A DNA stretch of 64,000 bases from Reticulascus tulasneorum (lineage: Eukaryota > Ascomycota > Sordariomycetes > Glomerellales > Reticulascaceae), in assembly GCA_001557505.1 (NCBI GenBank), contig LSAX01000009.1:744001-808000 (forward strand). Reading direction: 5' to 3'. Positions within the stretch are counted from its first letter, which is position 1; each line of letters opens with the position of its first letter. The translations under genes were made by a program, and so were the position numbers. Below, piece by piece: positions 45,056 through 56,241 of this stretch. The notes beneath the pieces are model-generated. The model made no database searches. It worked only from the letters and a program-made list of their open reading frames with translations, and was not told where the DNA came from.

Positions 45056-46187
45056 GTAGCCAACGTGCTTGGAAAGGCAGATTGTACCTGTAGTCCTACC
45101 GTGGTAGTGCGTAATCAATTCTCGCAAAGCAAGTGGAGCATTGATGCAGGATATTTTCTGGTACAACGATCTTGGAGCTGCCTCGGATTTTCAATCATTG
45201 TCTGCAAGATTAGAACTCAAGTCGCAGTAATCCTTTCATCAGTCGATGTCTTGAATAGCTACCATTGCCTGCTACCGAACAACCCCTATCATAGGAAGTA
45301 TCCCATTTGCATCGTCTCTGAGGGCAGAATGAACTAAAGGTGAAATCTGCAAGAGTTTCCGTTCACCCTGTCTTTGAAGTGTTCTCAAGTTATTCCCCAA
45401 AGACAGTCGGCACTTGGAGAGGACTGTAGAAGTTTTGACCACTATATCACATCTACATGTGGGCCAGACTGAGCTACATTGTTGTTCGGGTAGCTGCAGT
45501 ACGCACTGCCTGTTTGATCCGGTGTTCAGAACATTTATTCAAAGATGAGAGCAATGATAAGATGAGAAATCATGAGTGCAAACCCCTAACCCTCTTCATG
45601 GGTTCCATTCTTGGCCTGCGGTAATGGCGGGGGGGAATGTCAATTGAATCATGACTAAACATTTAAAACTATCTGGGCCTTACTACTGAAAACACTCCAA
45701 GTACGAGCGTTTCGGAGATTAATGATAAGTACTATAGGGAATATCAGGACACAGTGGTGCCGCTGAGTGGCCTTTAGCCTGCACGCAGAATCATCAGACA
45801 GTGCCCAATAGGGAGCCAAGGCGGGATTGCTCCAAAGCAAAATGTCGGGGTACATATATTGCAGACAGCAGCCAAGTTGTTCATGAAAGGCATCTGAACC
45901 AGTATCATGTGATGCAGGATCGGCAGAAGACACAGCAACAGCACACAATCATATCCGGCAGTTCAGGATTCAGACAGACCATGCCAATAGCCTCGATTCT
46001 CATATATACTAGACGCCCAGGAGGTCAGTTGTTACGATAGCTTTCATCGCCCCATAAGACTCAAAATTTCTCTGCATCAGGAATACGAATTCTAGATTGT
46101 CGCTATGAGTGGTGAAGTTAGTCTGTTCTGACATCACAATTACCAGACGCTCTCTGAAGCCTCTGGAAGTGAGCTTACTCCTCCGTT
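45056..46187. other. Intergenic
   Basis: About 1.1 kb between two genes on the plus strand. No supportable gene. A run of G bases lies at about 45630. Confidence 0.5.
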
Positions 46188-47714
46188 ATGATGGCCATTT
46201 GGCGCATGACGCTTTCTGCTGTTGCCATCTCAGCGGTGATCTTGGCTGGCGGACAATGCGCAGATGGACTCACGACCCCAGCTTCCAAAAGAAGCATTGC
46301 AGTGAACTATGATGCCGTGGCTCCGACTTACGTCCCACTGAGAAAGGTGTCAACTTATACCGAGGACAGCTATCGGAGACTCAAACGCCATGACCCGGAT
46401 CCTGCAGACCCTGAACAGAAGCAGGCCGCTAGAGTGGAAGTGGCAAACGTGAGGGATTTGTATTACGTTGTGGATATAACCGTTGGTAATCAGTCTCTAC
46501 CATTGCTGTTAGACACGGGTTCTAGCGATACGTGGTTTGTTCAACATCCCTTTCACTGTTTGGACTTCTTCATGAACTCGCGGTCGGTAGGCTACCCCTC
46601 CGCTCTCGCAAACGAGCATGGTTGACCGTGGCATAGCCTGAGAAATGTGGTCTAGGCGCAGGATTTGCTGGGAACTTCTCGCAAGGAACCATCCCGAGTC
46701 GAGGATTCAGCAGATCCTACGGCGATGGGACTTTTGTCTCCGGCTACTTCGGCTTTGAAGACGTGACGATTGCCGGCGTTACCGCAGAACATCAGCAACT
46801 AGCAATCGTCGATTACACGTATTGGTATGGCGACGGTCTTACCTCCGGGCTGATCGGGCTGGCATATCCTCTCATGACAGGTGTGCCTGGCACCACGCAG
46901 AGCGAGGGACAGTACGATCCCATATTTACAACGCTGTGGAAAAGAGACCTTATTCCCCCGCTCTTCACGCTCGCACTTTCACGAGATGGCAAGGATGGAG
47001 ACGACAGCTACCTTGCATTCGGCGGCATCCCACCTGTACAGTACAACGAGACTACGTGGGCAAGCACTCCGATACAGCCGATGCGAGTTCTGCGTGACTG
47101 GCAGTTCGACGGCATCTCGCCAACGGACCACGGGATATACGTAATCACAGCAGAGGCATATGTGTATGGGAGGACTAACTACACGGTGGAAAATAGCTCG
47201 GCAGCAGAGCTGATCACCAATACCACCCAGTTTCCGATTTCAGTTGACTGCGGTTCGACTATGACGAGACTACCAACAGGTATGTGAAGCGCTGTTTGCG
47301 GTCCTTACTGTTCAACAAATATCCCTGGGATGGATGGCTCAACCGTTGTGGCTTTCCAACTTTTCTCCTTATACCAGTTCTAATTGGTTGAACCTAGATC
47401 TGGCCCAAGAAGTATACAGTCTATTCGACCCTCCGGCTGAGTACTACCCTCCATCCGGACTGTTCTACGCGCCATGCAACGCAACAGTTCCTAAGTTCGG
47501 TGTGAAAATCGACGGGAAGGTATTCTACATCAGCCACGAGGATCTGCTTCGCCAAGGAGAGCGTGACCATGAGACAGGGCTGTTATGCCGTGTCGGCATC
47601 ATGGAGAGCGACTCTGGACCTCATATCCTCGGAATCACATTCTTAACTAACGTCGTTGCCGTTTTTGATGTGGGAAACACCGAGATGCGCTTTGCTGCTC
47701 GTCTGGATTATTAA
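46188..47714 (+). CDS. Secreted pepsin-type aspartic protease
   Basis: Exons 46188..46586, 46637..47279 and 47398..47714 keep phase and give 452 residues. A signal peptide covers about residues 1-25, followed by a propeptide with K-R and R-R sites. The first active-site motif is L-L-L-D-T-G-S-S-D-T-W (Asp 109). The flap region contains Y-G-D-G-T. The second active-site motif is V-D-C-G-S-T at about 336-341 (Asp 337), with Cys where Thr or Ser is usual. H-I-L-G-I-T-F-L and V-F-D-V-G-N-T-E-M-R-F-A close the C-terminal lobe. Both catalytic Asp residues are kept, so activity is likely. No GPI-anchor tail is seen. It may act on proteins outside the cell. Confidence 0.88.
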
Positions 47715-48261
47715 ATACTCGTCTCTAGCATATGCATTGATTACTTATCCAAGTACTGAGTCTGAAGAGAACGGGCTTAGGAAGGCTGAAAGCAGATCAC
47801 ACGTGTTATCCGTTTGCCTTACACATCCCGACGATGGCCAAATACGAATTGACTTTGGTGCATACCATCTTGGGGCTAGTGATGAGTTTTGCGTGTTGGT
47901 GTACCATGGGTAAGGGGACGGCATCTGCCATTCAATGACCAATAGGTCTCCAGTCAGAGGACCCTCTGTGATTTAAATTCACAGCATCTTACTTCGTACA
48001 TTAAGGGGAACGTTCTGTGGAGGCTGTTGAGCCAGTACTCTCGACTCGTGCGGATATGGGCCAGCATGCAGGGTTGCACACAGGATATGAGTTGCTGCTT
48101 CTTGAACCAAAGCATGTACGGGCATAGCATGGCGATAACAAAAGCCCAAGTGTTCTGATTCTCGCAAGACGGTCAAGTGAGGGAGTGCCAGTATGCAGGT
48201 ATGATAAGTCCCACGTAGAAGGCTTCTAATTTGGCCACGTTCAGTGCAGGCGTTTGGGGGG
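47715..48261. other. Intergenic up to transposon insertion
   Basis: About 550 bases with no supportable gene. It ends at the TA target site of the transposon. Confidence 0.5.
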
Positions 48262-48263
48262 TA

Positions 48264-48307
48264 AGTCAAAGCACCCCCATTCCGGCCACCCCCCCATTCC
48301 GGCCACC
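48264..48307 (+). repeat. Left terminal inverted repeat, 44 bp
   Basis: Begins AGTCAAAGCACCCCC and contains an internal 17-base direct duplication. Exact reverse complement of 50077..50120. Confidence 0.95.
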
Positions 48308-49969
48308 CTAAATTGAACCCTGCGATTCATCATCATCATCTTCAGAGCCCTCGGAATCATCACCACTTGCTACTATTATACACTCGAGAGCAGTACTAGA
48401 TAAACCAGAGGCTACGGATTTAGCTATATTACTTTCGTGACCATCAACCGCTTGTTGAGTCTTGCGAATAGCTTCAATATTCGTAAACCTCGAATTAGGG
48501 CTGATATTAACCTTCTTTCTCTTGCGTACGTGTACAACAGCTAATTGATCCTGAATAGCTTGTAATTGTATTTCTATATTAGCAAGCCGTACATCCATCG
48601 AGTTGTAGCCTTTCTGGATCTTTTGGAACAACAGCCGTTGCGTCCGGCCGCCATCTTGATGGCTTGTGAATTGGGCTAGTTGATGTCTGACTTCTTGAGA
48701 CCTCTGGGGAGTTACCTACGAGCCTAATTGAGTAGGGATTTCAACCTATTAGGCTGTAATAGCAGCTGATTTTCGTAAGGCTATTGAATTCGGGCTCATG
48801 GTAGTAACCCCGGTATTCTCGAGGAGTAATAGGCTCATTAGAGGCTTCGCCATGCTGACCGGCCAAAGACCTGTAGATTTCCACCTAGCTTTGATATTTA
48901 AACTAGTTAAAGCATCTGTTCTAGCTTTTTTATAATAAGCTAGGAAATTCCGCTTGCTAATAATAGTTAAGTTGGTCTATTGTTATAGAAGGCTGAGGTG
49001 TTTATGATAGCCTCGTTTAAGCGACGAGAACACCGATAAATCTAGAGGCTGAAGGACGTGAGAGCTATGAGGTGGTAAATAAAGTATATAGATGTTATTC
49101 TGGAACGCCTGCTATATGAAATCAGCTGTGGTATGACTCCCGTGGCCATCCATCACGAGTAATCGAGTCTCGGAGGGCCGTACGGGCCGGCTTTGAGGTA
49201 TGAAGACTGTTTCAAGCTAATTGGCCCTAGTATCATTATCTATCCAGCCCTTCGCCGTGGTAGTGAATTCCTAACCTCCGTACGGATTCAAATTAGTCGG
49301 AAACTATTGCTGTTAGACGTTTTTGCCTCGAAATATCACCAACGGAGGTAGATGGTTGCCGGTAGCAGAGATGTACTTAACGATCGACGTCCACGTTCGT
49401 GATCCCGGCTGCTTCTTATAAAGAGCTTGTTTTTCCGTACTCCCTAGGACCAGACCGTTCTGCCCGGCACCTTTAAGCAGCCTGGTCTTGTCTATATTCT
49501 AACGGTTGGCCGGTAAAATGGCTCGGATAGCGGGAATCTCGAGATATTGAAACTAAGGCCTAATAATAGTAGTTGTAGCTCTATTCGTACGAACTGAATT
49601 AATAGGTTTTACTCGTTATACCTTAACTGATGGATGCCTCTGTAAGAAAGTAGAAACCTACCGCTTTCTGAGTGGCCGAGGGTCTTTATTAATATCGAGA
49701 ATTCGTTAGGCAAAGATCCTTAACATCCTGTGTGATGGTGGAAGACCTAGGGCCGCTTAAGTTATAACCTATTAAGCTAATAAGTCTTCTTGGCCATTGT
49801 TAAAACGCTGCTACGATTCTGCGGCCTGCTTATGTGGTTTTGAGCCTGTAATTCGGCCTTAGATAGTGGCCTTTGGAATACCCGATTCTTTCGAGGCGGT
49901 TCGTATACTTGCGCCTCTTGTGACAGATAGAATTGCCTGCGATATATCATATTCGGAATACTGTTTCAT
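48308..49969 (-). pseudogene. Degenerate Fot1-like transposase
   Basis: Reading from an ATG at 49969, the N-terminus follows the Fot1 pattern (Y-S-E-Y-D-I-S-Q-A-I-L, then G-A-S-I-R-T-A-S, G-I-P-K-A-T), the helix-turn-helix that binds element ends. Further on, R-T-W-T-S-I-V-K-Y-I-S-A-T-G and L-P-P-L-V-I-F-R-G-K-N mark the DDE_1 catalytic core, followed by M-D-G-H-G-S-H-T and Y-L-P-P-H-S-S-H-V-L-Q-P-L-D. The frame has several in-frame TAA and TAG codons, for example where CAA or CAG (Gln) is expected, consistent with C-to-T change at CpA (RIP). A clean C-terminal tail of 107 codons remains open at 48631..48308. About 550 codons, near the usual Fot1 transposase length. It cannot make full-length enzyme. 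Confidence 0.85.
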
Positions 49970-50076
49970 TAGAAGATTATATAGCTACTGTGAAAATAGC
50001 TTCTTAATTGAAATTGAACTGGTTGAGAAAATTGACGTTGAGGGTAGTAGGATTTGAAAGAGCGGTGTGGATTTTA

Positions 50077-50120
50077 GGTGGCCGGAATGGGGGGGTGGCC
50101 GGAATGGGGGTGCTTTGACT
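50077..50120 (-). repeat. Right terminal inverted repeat, 44 bp
   Basis: Exact reverse complement of 48264..48307. Ends GGGTGCTTTGACT before the TA duplication. Confidence 0.95.
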
Positions 50121-50122
50121 TA

Positions 50123-50916
50123 TGTGCAGATTGTTACGGGAACAGTAAGCTTGGTTAGCATTGGGCTTCATTTAGTGCGGCTGCTGCTGCTCGTTAAACT
50201 AAAGGCAAGCAGGTTTACAGCAAGCCAGGCCGCCCAGAGCGCAGCAGTCTCTAGGCAAGAGGCCCAGTGGAAGATGGTTGAATCGGCAGTGGCATCTTGA
50301 GACATGATTTCTACAGCGTGCGTGCTTATGACCTAAATTTTGGTTCAGGTCCATGATACCTAGGTAAGGTAGGTACCTAAGTGTCTTACCTAAGGTAATA
50401 AAATCCAATGTGCTCATGGTGGGTGCGTAATGTTAGTTCCATGGAGATGGGAAAGACCTGCCCGTTCGTTTCTTCCTTTATTTTCCATTTACCCAACAAG
50501 GTAGAAACAACGCCAAACCATTGAAATTACACAGCGTTTCAGTTCACATACGAAGTCAGGATCTTCAGACAAGCCTCGAAGCGCCCATCTATTTTCAAAC
50601 TTTTCTACAGAGCGGGGCCGTGGTGCTCTCTTGCTGTCGTGAAGTGTTAGGACAATATTGGCGCGGCCTGGGCTTGCCTCGCAATTCTCCATTCTCCATT
50701 CTCCGCATCGCCAAATACATAACACACGACATGCCCCCAGAATATCCAGAGCTTCCATGGTAACAAAAACCGTCTCTGCCTCTCAAGGTCCCCCGCCTGT
50801 GTTTTGTTAACAGACGCCAGGCCGGAAAATGTGGTCGATGTCTCTTTGGTCCAAAGCCAAACAACAGACATACCAAATGATGTAGAACACGTCATTACGC
50901 TCCGCATAGAATTGGT
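50123..50916. other. Region between transposon and small membrane protein gene
   Basis: About 800 bases. Frames at 50521-50763 (+) and 50800-50920 (+) look partly coding and may be upstream exons of the next gene, but no donor/acceptor pair that I could find keeps phase. Confidence 0.4.
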
Positions 50917-51417
50917 ATGCCTTTTATAATTGACGGTTCTATTTCTGACATGCTGATCAAGACGCTGCAGTTGACCGCCCTCCAAACATGGGCCAAGGTC
51001 CTCGCATCGCTCAGCACATCCCAAGAGCAGCTCACAGCCATAACGTCAGGAAAGTTCAATACACTGGCAGAAAGGCTTCACGGGATCAAAAGTCTCAGGG
51101 AAGAAATGGAGAAGGTCTCAGAGGAAAGCCAGCACGAATTTCGGATACTGCGGGGAGAATTGAGGCTCCCAGAATCTCGCTGGCTCGCTGAGTCGCTGAT
51201 CACAGATTTCCGAACCACCATCGAAACATGGATCAACCAGGTGAAAGAGATAGAATCAGTGACGAAGAAGCATCGGGAGAGATCGATACGCACACAAATA
51301 ACAGAATTCGTTGCTCAGTTCGCGGCAGTATGGCTTGGGTTGTATGCCCTGGGTATGTTTGTCTACTTGGTTATCCAGTTTCGAGGTCACGACATCATAG
51401 ATTTGGTGCACCTTTAG
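50917..51417 (+). CDS. Hypothetical helical protein with one C-terminal membrane segment
   Basis: The 166-residue intronless model starts at 50917. The protein is mostly charged helix (residues about 45-130, rich in E, K and R), followed by one hydrophobic segment (about residues 138-158, A-A-V-W-L-G-L-Y-A-L-G-M-F-V-Y-L-V) and a short tail. An alternative model joins an upstream frame (about 50809..50914, donor GTATGC) to an acceptor at 50968, so the first 17 residues of the simple model may be intron. The family is not recognised. Similar coiled-coil plus tail-anchor layouts occur in many uncharacterised fungal proteins. Confidence 0.5.
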   Translation: MPFIIDGSISDMLIKTLQLTALQTWAKVLASLSTSQEQLTAITSGKFNTLAERLHGIKSLREEMEKVSEESQHEFRILRGELRLPESRWLAESLITDFRTTIETWINQVKEIESVTKKHRERSIRTQITEFVAQFAAVWLGLYALGMFVYLVIQFRGHDIIDLVHL

Positions 51418-51716
51418 CATGGTGAATAGCCAGTTGGAGCGGGCAATTGGTATGGAGGAGTGGTATGATAACGTTAGAGGACGTACCAGACCAAAGAAAT
51501 CACAAACTCGCAAGCTGTCGGTCGCAATATGCTTCTGGCCTTGTTTGTGACCAGAAATTAGTCAAGGATCACTCATAACAATTTTAACCCTCTGAGACCA
51601 TATCTATTTTGAGAACAGGACTTTTGTGACAAAATGCCAACAATACTACTACTTCTATGCAAACTACCATCCACACACCACACCTGCCTACCCAAACCCA
51701 TCAACAACAGGACCGA
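51418..51716. other. Short intergenic between convergent genes
   Basis: About 300 bases. No feature seen. Confidence 0.5.
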
Positions 51717-53622
51717 TCAAACCACTATCACAGGCGCAGTCTCTACACTACCCTGCGATTTCTTCCTAGCTGTCTCTGCATCTTCTTCTTCAATGGGGGT
51801 TTCCAGGTCCTCGCCAGACAACATATCCGGATTGAAGGCCAGTGACCCCTTGGGCACGAAAGTAGAAGCAAACACCAGCACGGCAATGACAGTGAATTGC
51901 ACACCAGCCGTATACATGAGGCCTTCGGAGATATCGCCTCCGTCAGCACCACCGGTAGAGTTGTAGATGCTATCAAGATACCGCCCCAGGAATGTGCCAC
52001 CGATTGCGTAGGTGATAACGTAGAATGAGTACAGGAAAGACATGACCGCGCCAAGTGCGGAGACATTTCGATTCTCGGACTCAAGACGCACCAGCGAAGC
52101 CTGAATATAGGCGGAAATCGAGACATCGCCGGCTGCCCAGCCGAAACTAAGTGGAACTAAAGTGGCCGCAACAAGCCAAGCCTGCCTAACGTCGTGCGCT
52201 GGAGGGTTCCAGAACGGAATGAACCATACAATCAGAAGCATGATAGCATCAAAACGGAGCCAGGGGATCGGCGTCTTGATCGCATTCGTGAACAAGAATA
52301 CAAAGAGCGCTCCGAGGAGCTCTCCAAAGTTCGAACCGCCGACCATGATCTGAGACCATGCCGATTCACCAAAGTACCTCCGAGCAACCTGCGGCGCTAT
52401 TCCATTCTCCAAATATCGATGGGCATACAATGCTATTGCGTAGCTCGGGACGAGCCAGACGAACTTCCGAGACGTGAAAAGGATTTTGCCCCCCACCCAA
52501 ACGGATTCAAAAAAGAGCTTGACCCCGTTTCCAAGGCTCCCACATATACTGCTTCTCTGCGCCAGGGCGACGTCGTTTCGTTCGAAATTCAGGTCTGTGA
52601 TGAAAGTCCAGAGCAGGCCGGACACACCGAAGCAGAGTGGGGTGACGATAAACGCGCGATTATTACCGAGTTGGGGAATTAGAACAAGAGCGGTGACAAA
52701 GGCACCGGCGGTACCTGTGATTTCGTAGAAGATGTGGACCTACAGCTTGTCAGTACACTTCAGGAGCATCCATCTGAGGCCCTCAGACTACACGTGAGAG
52801 CAGAGAGGCGCCCCAACCTGATCGTAAATTCGTAAGTCATACATACCATAGAGTCCATTTTCCGTAACTTCTGCACATCGCCCCCAACAATGTCACGCGG
52901 GATCACACGCCGAATCAACTCCACCATACCGTATGCTATGCCGCAGATGGAGTATACCGGGATCATCCCATCCGTGGCGAACTTGCCATAGTAGCTGAAG
53001 TCGTTCTTAGGATGACTTGCTCGAAACTCCGCAGGCACGAACGATCCACCAGTCGCGGCGTCTACCACCAGGAGAATCGCCGTGCAGACAGAGAACAAGC
53101 AAATAGCGACAGAGAGGACCGTTTTCGTTGGGAATCGCTTGACGAGCGGGCTGATCAATATGCTGCCGATGCACTGAAATGCCTGGTTAAGTCCAGTAAG
53201 GAGTCCTAGTCGTTCGAACGTCCGTGATAAGGTACCATTCTGGATGGATTCGTAGTCGTAGCGGTTCGTGGCTAACGCAACGATCGATCCATTGAAAGCC
53301 TCCAGCCCGAATTTGTAGATCATGATACCAGCAATGTAGAATGCAATGTTCCGTCGCTCTGCTGGAGTAAAGGCACGCAAGCTGTCGCGAAACGTCTTGT
53401 AGGCCCCCATGCTCCCCAGAATGACGATGTGACACAGTAATAACACAGCTCGATATGTGAGAACAGCTATCCTAAAAAGGCGTCAGAGGACTTTTGTAAG
53501 GAATACCGGAACAACTGTTTAGAAGTATGCTTGACGATCAGCCACAGCAGAGAAGCAAAGGCTGCGAAAGTCCAGAGGCCGGAGATGATCGAAAGTTCTA
53601 CATGAGTAGGAGCGACGTCCAT
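51717..53622 (-). CDS. UNC93-like MFS transporter family protein
   Basis: Exons 53622..53507, 53471..52847 and 52739..51717 keep phase and give 587 residues. About twelve membrane segments are present, with A-F-N-G-S-I-V-A-L-A-T-N-R-Y-D and S-F-G-W-A-A-G-D-V-S-I-S-A-Y-I-Q-A-S-L, patterns seen in fungal UNC93-like MFS proteins. The C-terminal tail is acidic and cytosolic. The proposed first intron (53506..53472) is only 35 nt, which is short even for fungi, so the N-terminal exon may be mis-joined. From the second exon on the model is firm. Substrate is unknown. Confidence 0.8.
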
Positions 53623-54639
53623 AGACAATCTTTCGAGACTGCCGAACGAGTCCCGATGCCGTCATCCTCTCATCTTCCACCTGGGCAGCTCGTCAAAAAG
53701 GAGTAGAAAGCGCACCGAGGACCGTGGTACTTGGCGCTGAAGCCCAATACATCCATCAGGGTGGTACGCTAACAAAATTGAGTTCACAATGATAGCGGAT
53801 CAATTAGTGATACGGCAGCAAATGCCTGAAAATTGGCAGAATTGGAAATTTTGTCCACATTCGCGGTTGGTGCGTTGCTGGTGGCAGTATCGATGCATAC
53901 AAATGCAACCACCCTGGCTCTTCTAAAATGAGATGCACGCATGCTCGAGCGCAACAGGGAAATCACATTCAAGGGTGTATATGCGTAGTACATTCCTAAA
54001 ATCAAGGAGATGGAGAGAATGTCGCCGACTAGAGAGTCTATGAGTGGCCGTAACAACGGAAAGTGCAGATGTGGTGTACAAACGCCCCAGGAACGAATCT
54101 GTCGGCGTTTTCTGCCCAAATGCCGAGGGAAGCCATGAGCCAGGGAAGCGAGATCACGAAATAAAGTAGGCACGATGACCACGTGTACAAGACAGCTCAA
54201 GACGGAGGTCCCGGCTCGTTCACTCGGCCGTGGTGGCGTTGTAGTTCTAGAAGAAGCGGAGGCCGATCTGCCCCATAGAGCCTAGACTATATCAAAGCTT
54301 ACGCGGAGATCCTGTAGACATTGATGTTATTACTGGTTAACATGCCATAGAAGTCGTTTTGGGTGTGTGTGATTTCCGGGGCTGCCTTACCTTAGTACAA
54401 TGAATCCGTCAAGCAATGGAAAGCCCCACGGCAATCCCGATATCCTGATACATCCCTTTCCCTGGATGAGTCAATGCGGTTGCTTTTGATCACTTGAGAT
54501 GAGGGATAAACCTTACAGAGGCCTTTGCTCTAGACGAATCGATGATGCCGGGGAGCAAGGGATCAGTTTGGAAGTTGCGGGCTTAAAGCAATTGCCATTG
54601 TACTAAGTAATCAAATAAGGGTATCTCATAGCTCTACTA
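53623..54639. other. Intergenic
   Basis: About 1.0 kb. An open frame of 138 codons at 53784-54200 (-) shows no domain or signal peptide and is not called. Confidence 0.45.
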
Positions 54640-56241
54640 TCAACAGAGCAACGGCTCAAATCCGTGGCCCCAGCGCATGCCTCCCATGATAGCCACAAGG
54701 GCGACGAGCGATACAAGCACGCTAAGGCTACCGTAAGTATACGCTTGTCGCCTTCGAAGCGAAGCCAACTCCGCGACCCACGTGGAAACAGTTGTCAGAC
54801 ACCCACAAAATCCGTCCTCGACGCCCTGCAGAACCTGGCATCCGACGATACCGCCCAACGGTACATGGGCCAGGTCCCAGCACATGCCCAGAATCACAGT
54901 GCCGGCAACATTGACCATGAAGGTGCCGAGAGGGAAGGACGCGATACGCCCATTCAGATACAAAGATGCGAAGAAGCGAGCGAGACAGCCGAGGGGGGCA
55001 AAGACCAGAGAGAAGAGCACTTGTCCACGCCAGGCGTCGTGTGGGGGGAAGATGCATAGAAGAATTGCCCCCAGCCAGGATCCCCAGCCAAGGGCAGCGG
55101 CAATAGGATCAAGGTACTTGCGGGTTGAACGGTATGGAAAAGACGGAGTCAGCGGTTCGATAGCAAGGGCCAGGTGGGCACCGATTAACAGGGCCGACAA
55201 AGAGAGGCACACGGTGGTCAAGATGACAGCAATCAGCGCCATGAAAGAGTAGCCGCCGTTCCGGGAAGATGTGCCGGCTAGTCCTGGTGATGGGAGATCG
55301 TTCGAGAGAGCTAGGAAAGCATCTCGAATGAAGGACGAAAACGACGTAAAGGAGCCACAGAATCCAGTGGCCAGCCCGATGTATAATGGTATTGTCTTTT
55401 TCACGGCCGCGTGGGCTTTCTTGGCAGCTGCCAGATCAATGGTAGGGTGCTCTGGACCCGAGCCATTCTCCACATTGGTCCCCCGCTGCCTTGCCTTCAA
55501 TATTTCCTGATCGTATGTCGGTGTTCCCCATTCGAGCCGAAACAGCTTTCGATCCTCCACCAAAAACCCCATTGTCACACATCCCGCAAAGTTTGCCCAG
55601 AGAATGCCAAATGATACCGGAGCGCCCGGATAGGTCGTCAAGGCCTGTAAGCCCAGCCGAGCCAGGGTTCCCAATATTGAAAACAAGACAAGATACGACA
55701 GTGTGTATGTCTGTGTGGCAAATCTCGAGATGGTGACACTCTGTGCAGTATCTTTTTGGTCTCCTGCCCTCTCGGTCGTGTTGTACATCGCGGAAATCGC
55801 TATGTGCCCTCCGATTTGTGCATGATCATCTTGAACTTCTCGATTCGAGGGTGCACCTGTTGATTGCTGATGAAGCCCACGCTCTCTCCCTGAGGGTGTG
55901 GACGCTGGCGCTGCAAGTTGCAAGGTTGGAATGAGGCCCGCATTAGAAACATCCAAGCCAATTTCTCGTCTTTCGAAGCGATCGATTGCACCTTCGTCTA
56001 GGTTCTGCGCCAGCTGGGACGCGTCGTTGGGATCGGCAGACGCGGTAGGATTGTCGTACTCTTTCGAGAATTCCGGTGCTCGTCGGCCGTGGGAATGAAC
56101 TTGCACTCGTTGGGAGCCTGATCGCTGAGTCCCGAGAGCAGGATCATCGTGTATGTGAGTCGTCGCGTCATTGCTTGGATGGCTGGGGCGTCGTGGAATC
56201 CATTTGGTCTCCTGCTCGGTTGATTCCGTCATCCTTTGCAC
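54640..56241 (-). CDS. FEX1: Fluoride exporter FEX (double CrcB domain)
   Basis: Intronless, 533 residues. The first about 170 residues are polar and disordered. Two CrcB-like halves follow. The first has L-G-T-L-A-R-L-G, W-A-N-F-A-G-C-V-T-M-G-F-L and G-L-A-T-G-F-C-G-S-F-T-S-F-S-S-F. The second has G-C-L-A-R-F-F, F-P-L-G-T-F-M-V-N-V-A-G-T and G-F-C-G-C-L-T-T-V-S-T-W. The conserved Asn, Gly-F-C-G and Thr/Ser/Phe positions of fluoride channels are present in both. Eukaryotic FEX proteins sit in the plasma membrane and let fluoride leave the cell. The long N-terminal tail is common in filamentous fungi. An alternative start at 56232 is possible. Confidence 0.92.
   Translation of the reverse strand: MQRMTESTEQETKWIPRRPSHPSNDATTHIHDDPALGTQRSGSQRVQVHSHGRRAPEFSKEYDNPTASADPNDASQLAQNLDEGAIDRFERREIGLDVSNAGLIPTLQLAAPASTPSGRERGLHQQSTGAPSNREVQDDHAQIGGHIAISAMYNTTERAGDQKDTAQSVTISRFATQTYTLSYLVLFSILGTLARLGLQALTTYPGAPVSFGILWANFAGCVTMGFLVEDRKLFRLEWGTPTYDQEILKARQRGTNVENGSGPEHPTIDLAAAKKAHAAVKKTIPLYIGLATGFCGSFTSFSSFIRDAFLALSNDLPSPGLAGTSSRNGGYSFMALIAVILTTVCLSLSALLIGAHLALAIEPLTPSFPYRSTRKYLDPIAAALGWGSWLGAILLCIFPPHDAWRGQVLFSLVFAPLGCLARFFASLYLNGRIASFPLGTFMVNVAGTVILGMCWDLAHVPLGGIVGCQVLQGVEDGFCGCLTTVSTWVAELASLRRRQAYTYGSLSVLVSLVALVAIMGGMRWGHGFEPLLC

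Larger units (their letters stand above)
48264..50120 (-). mobile_element. Fot1/pogo-type DNA transposon (Tc1/mariner superfamily)
   Basis: The 1857-bp element is bounded by perfect 44-bp terminal inverted repeats (48264..48307 and 50077..50120) and flanked on both sides by TA (48262-48263 and 50121-50122), the duplication typical of Tc1/mariner insertion. Each repeat contains two copies of a CCCCCATTCCGGCCACC block. Length, 44-bp ends and TA target match the Fot1 group of fungal pogo elements. Confidence 0.93.

Noticed and set aside
51717..52682. Long open frames on the plus strand (52194-52682) opposite the UNC93-like gene
   Set aside because: Antisense shadows of a clear membrane-protein exon.
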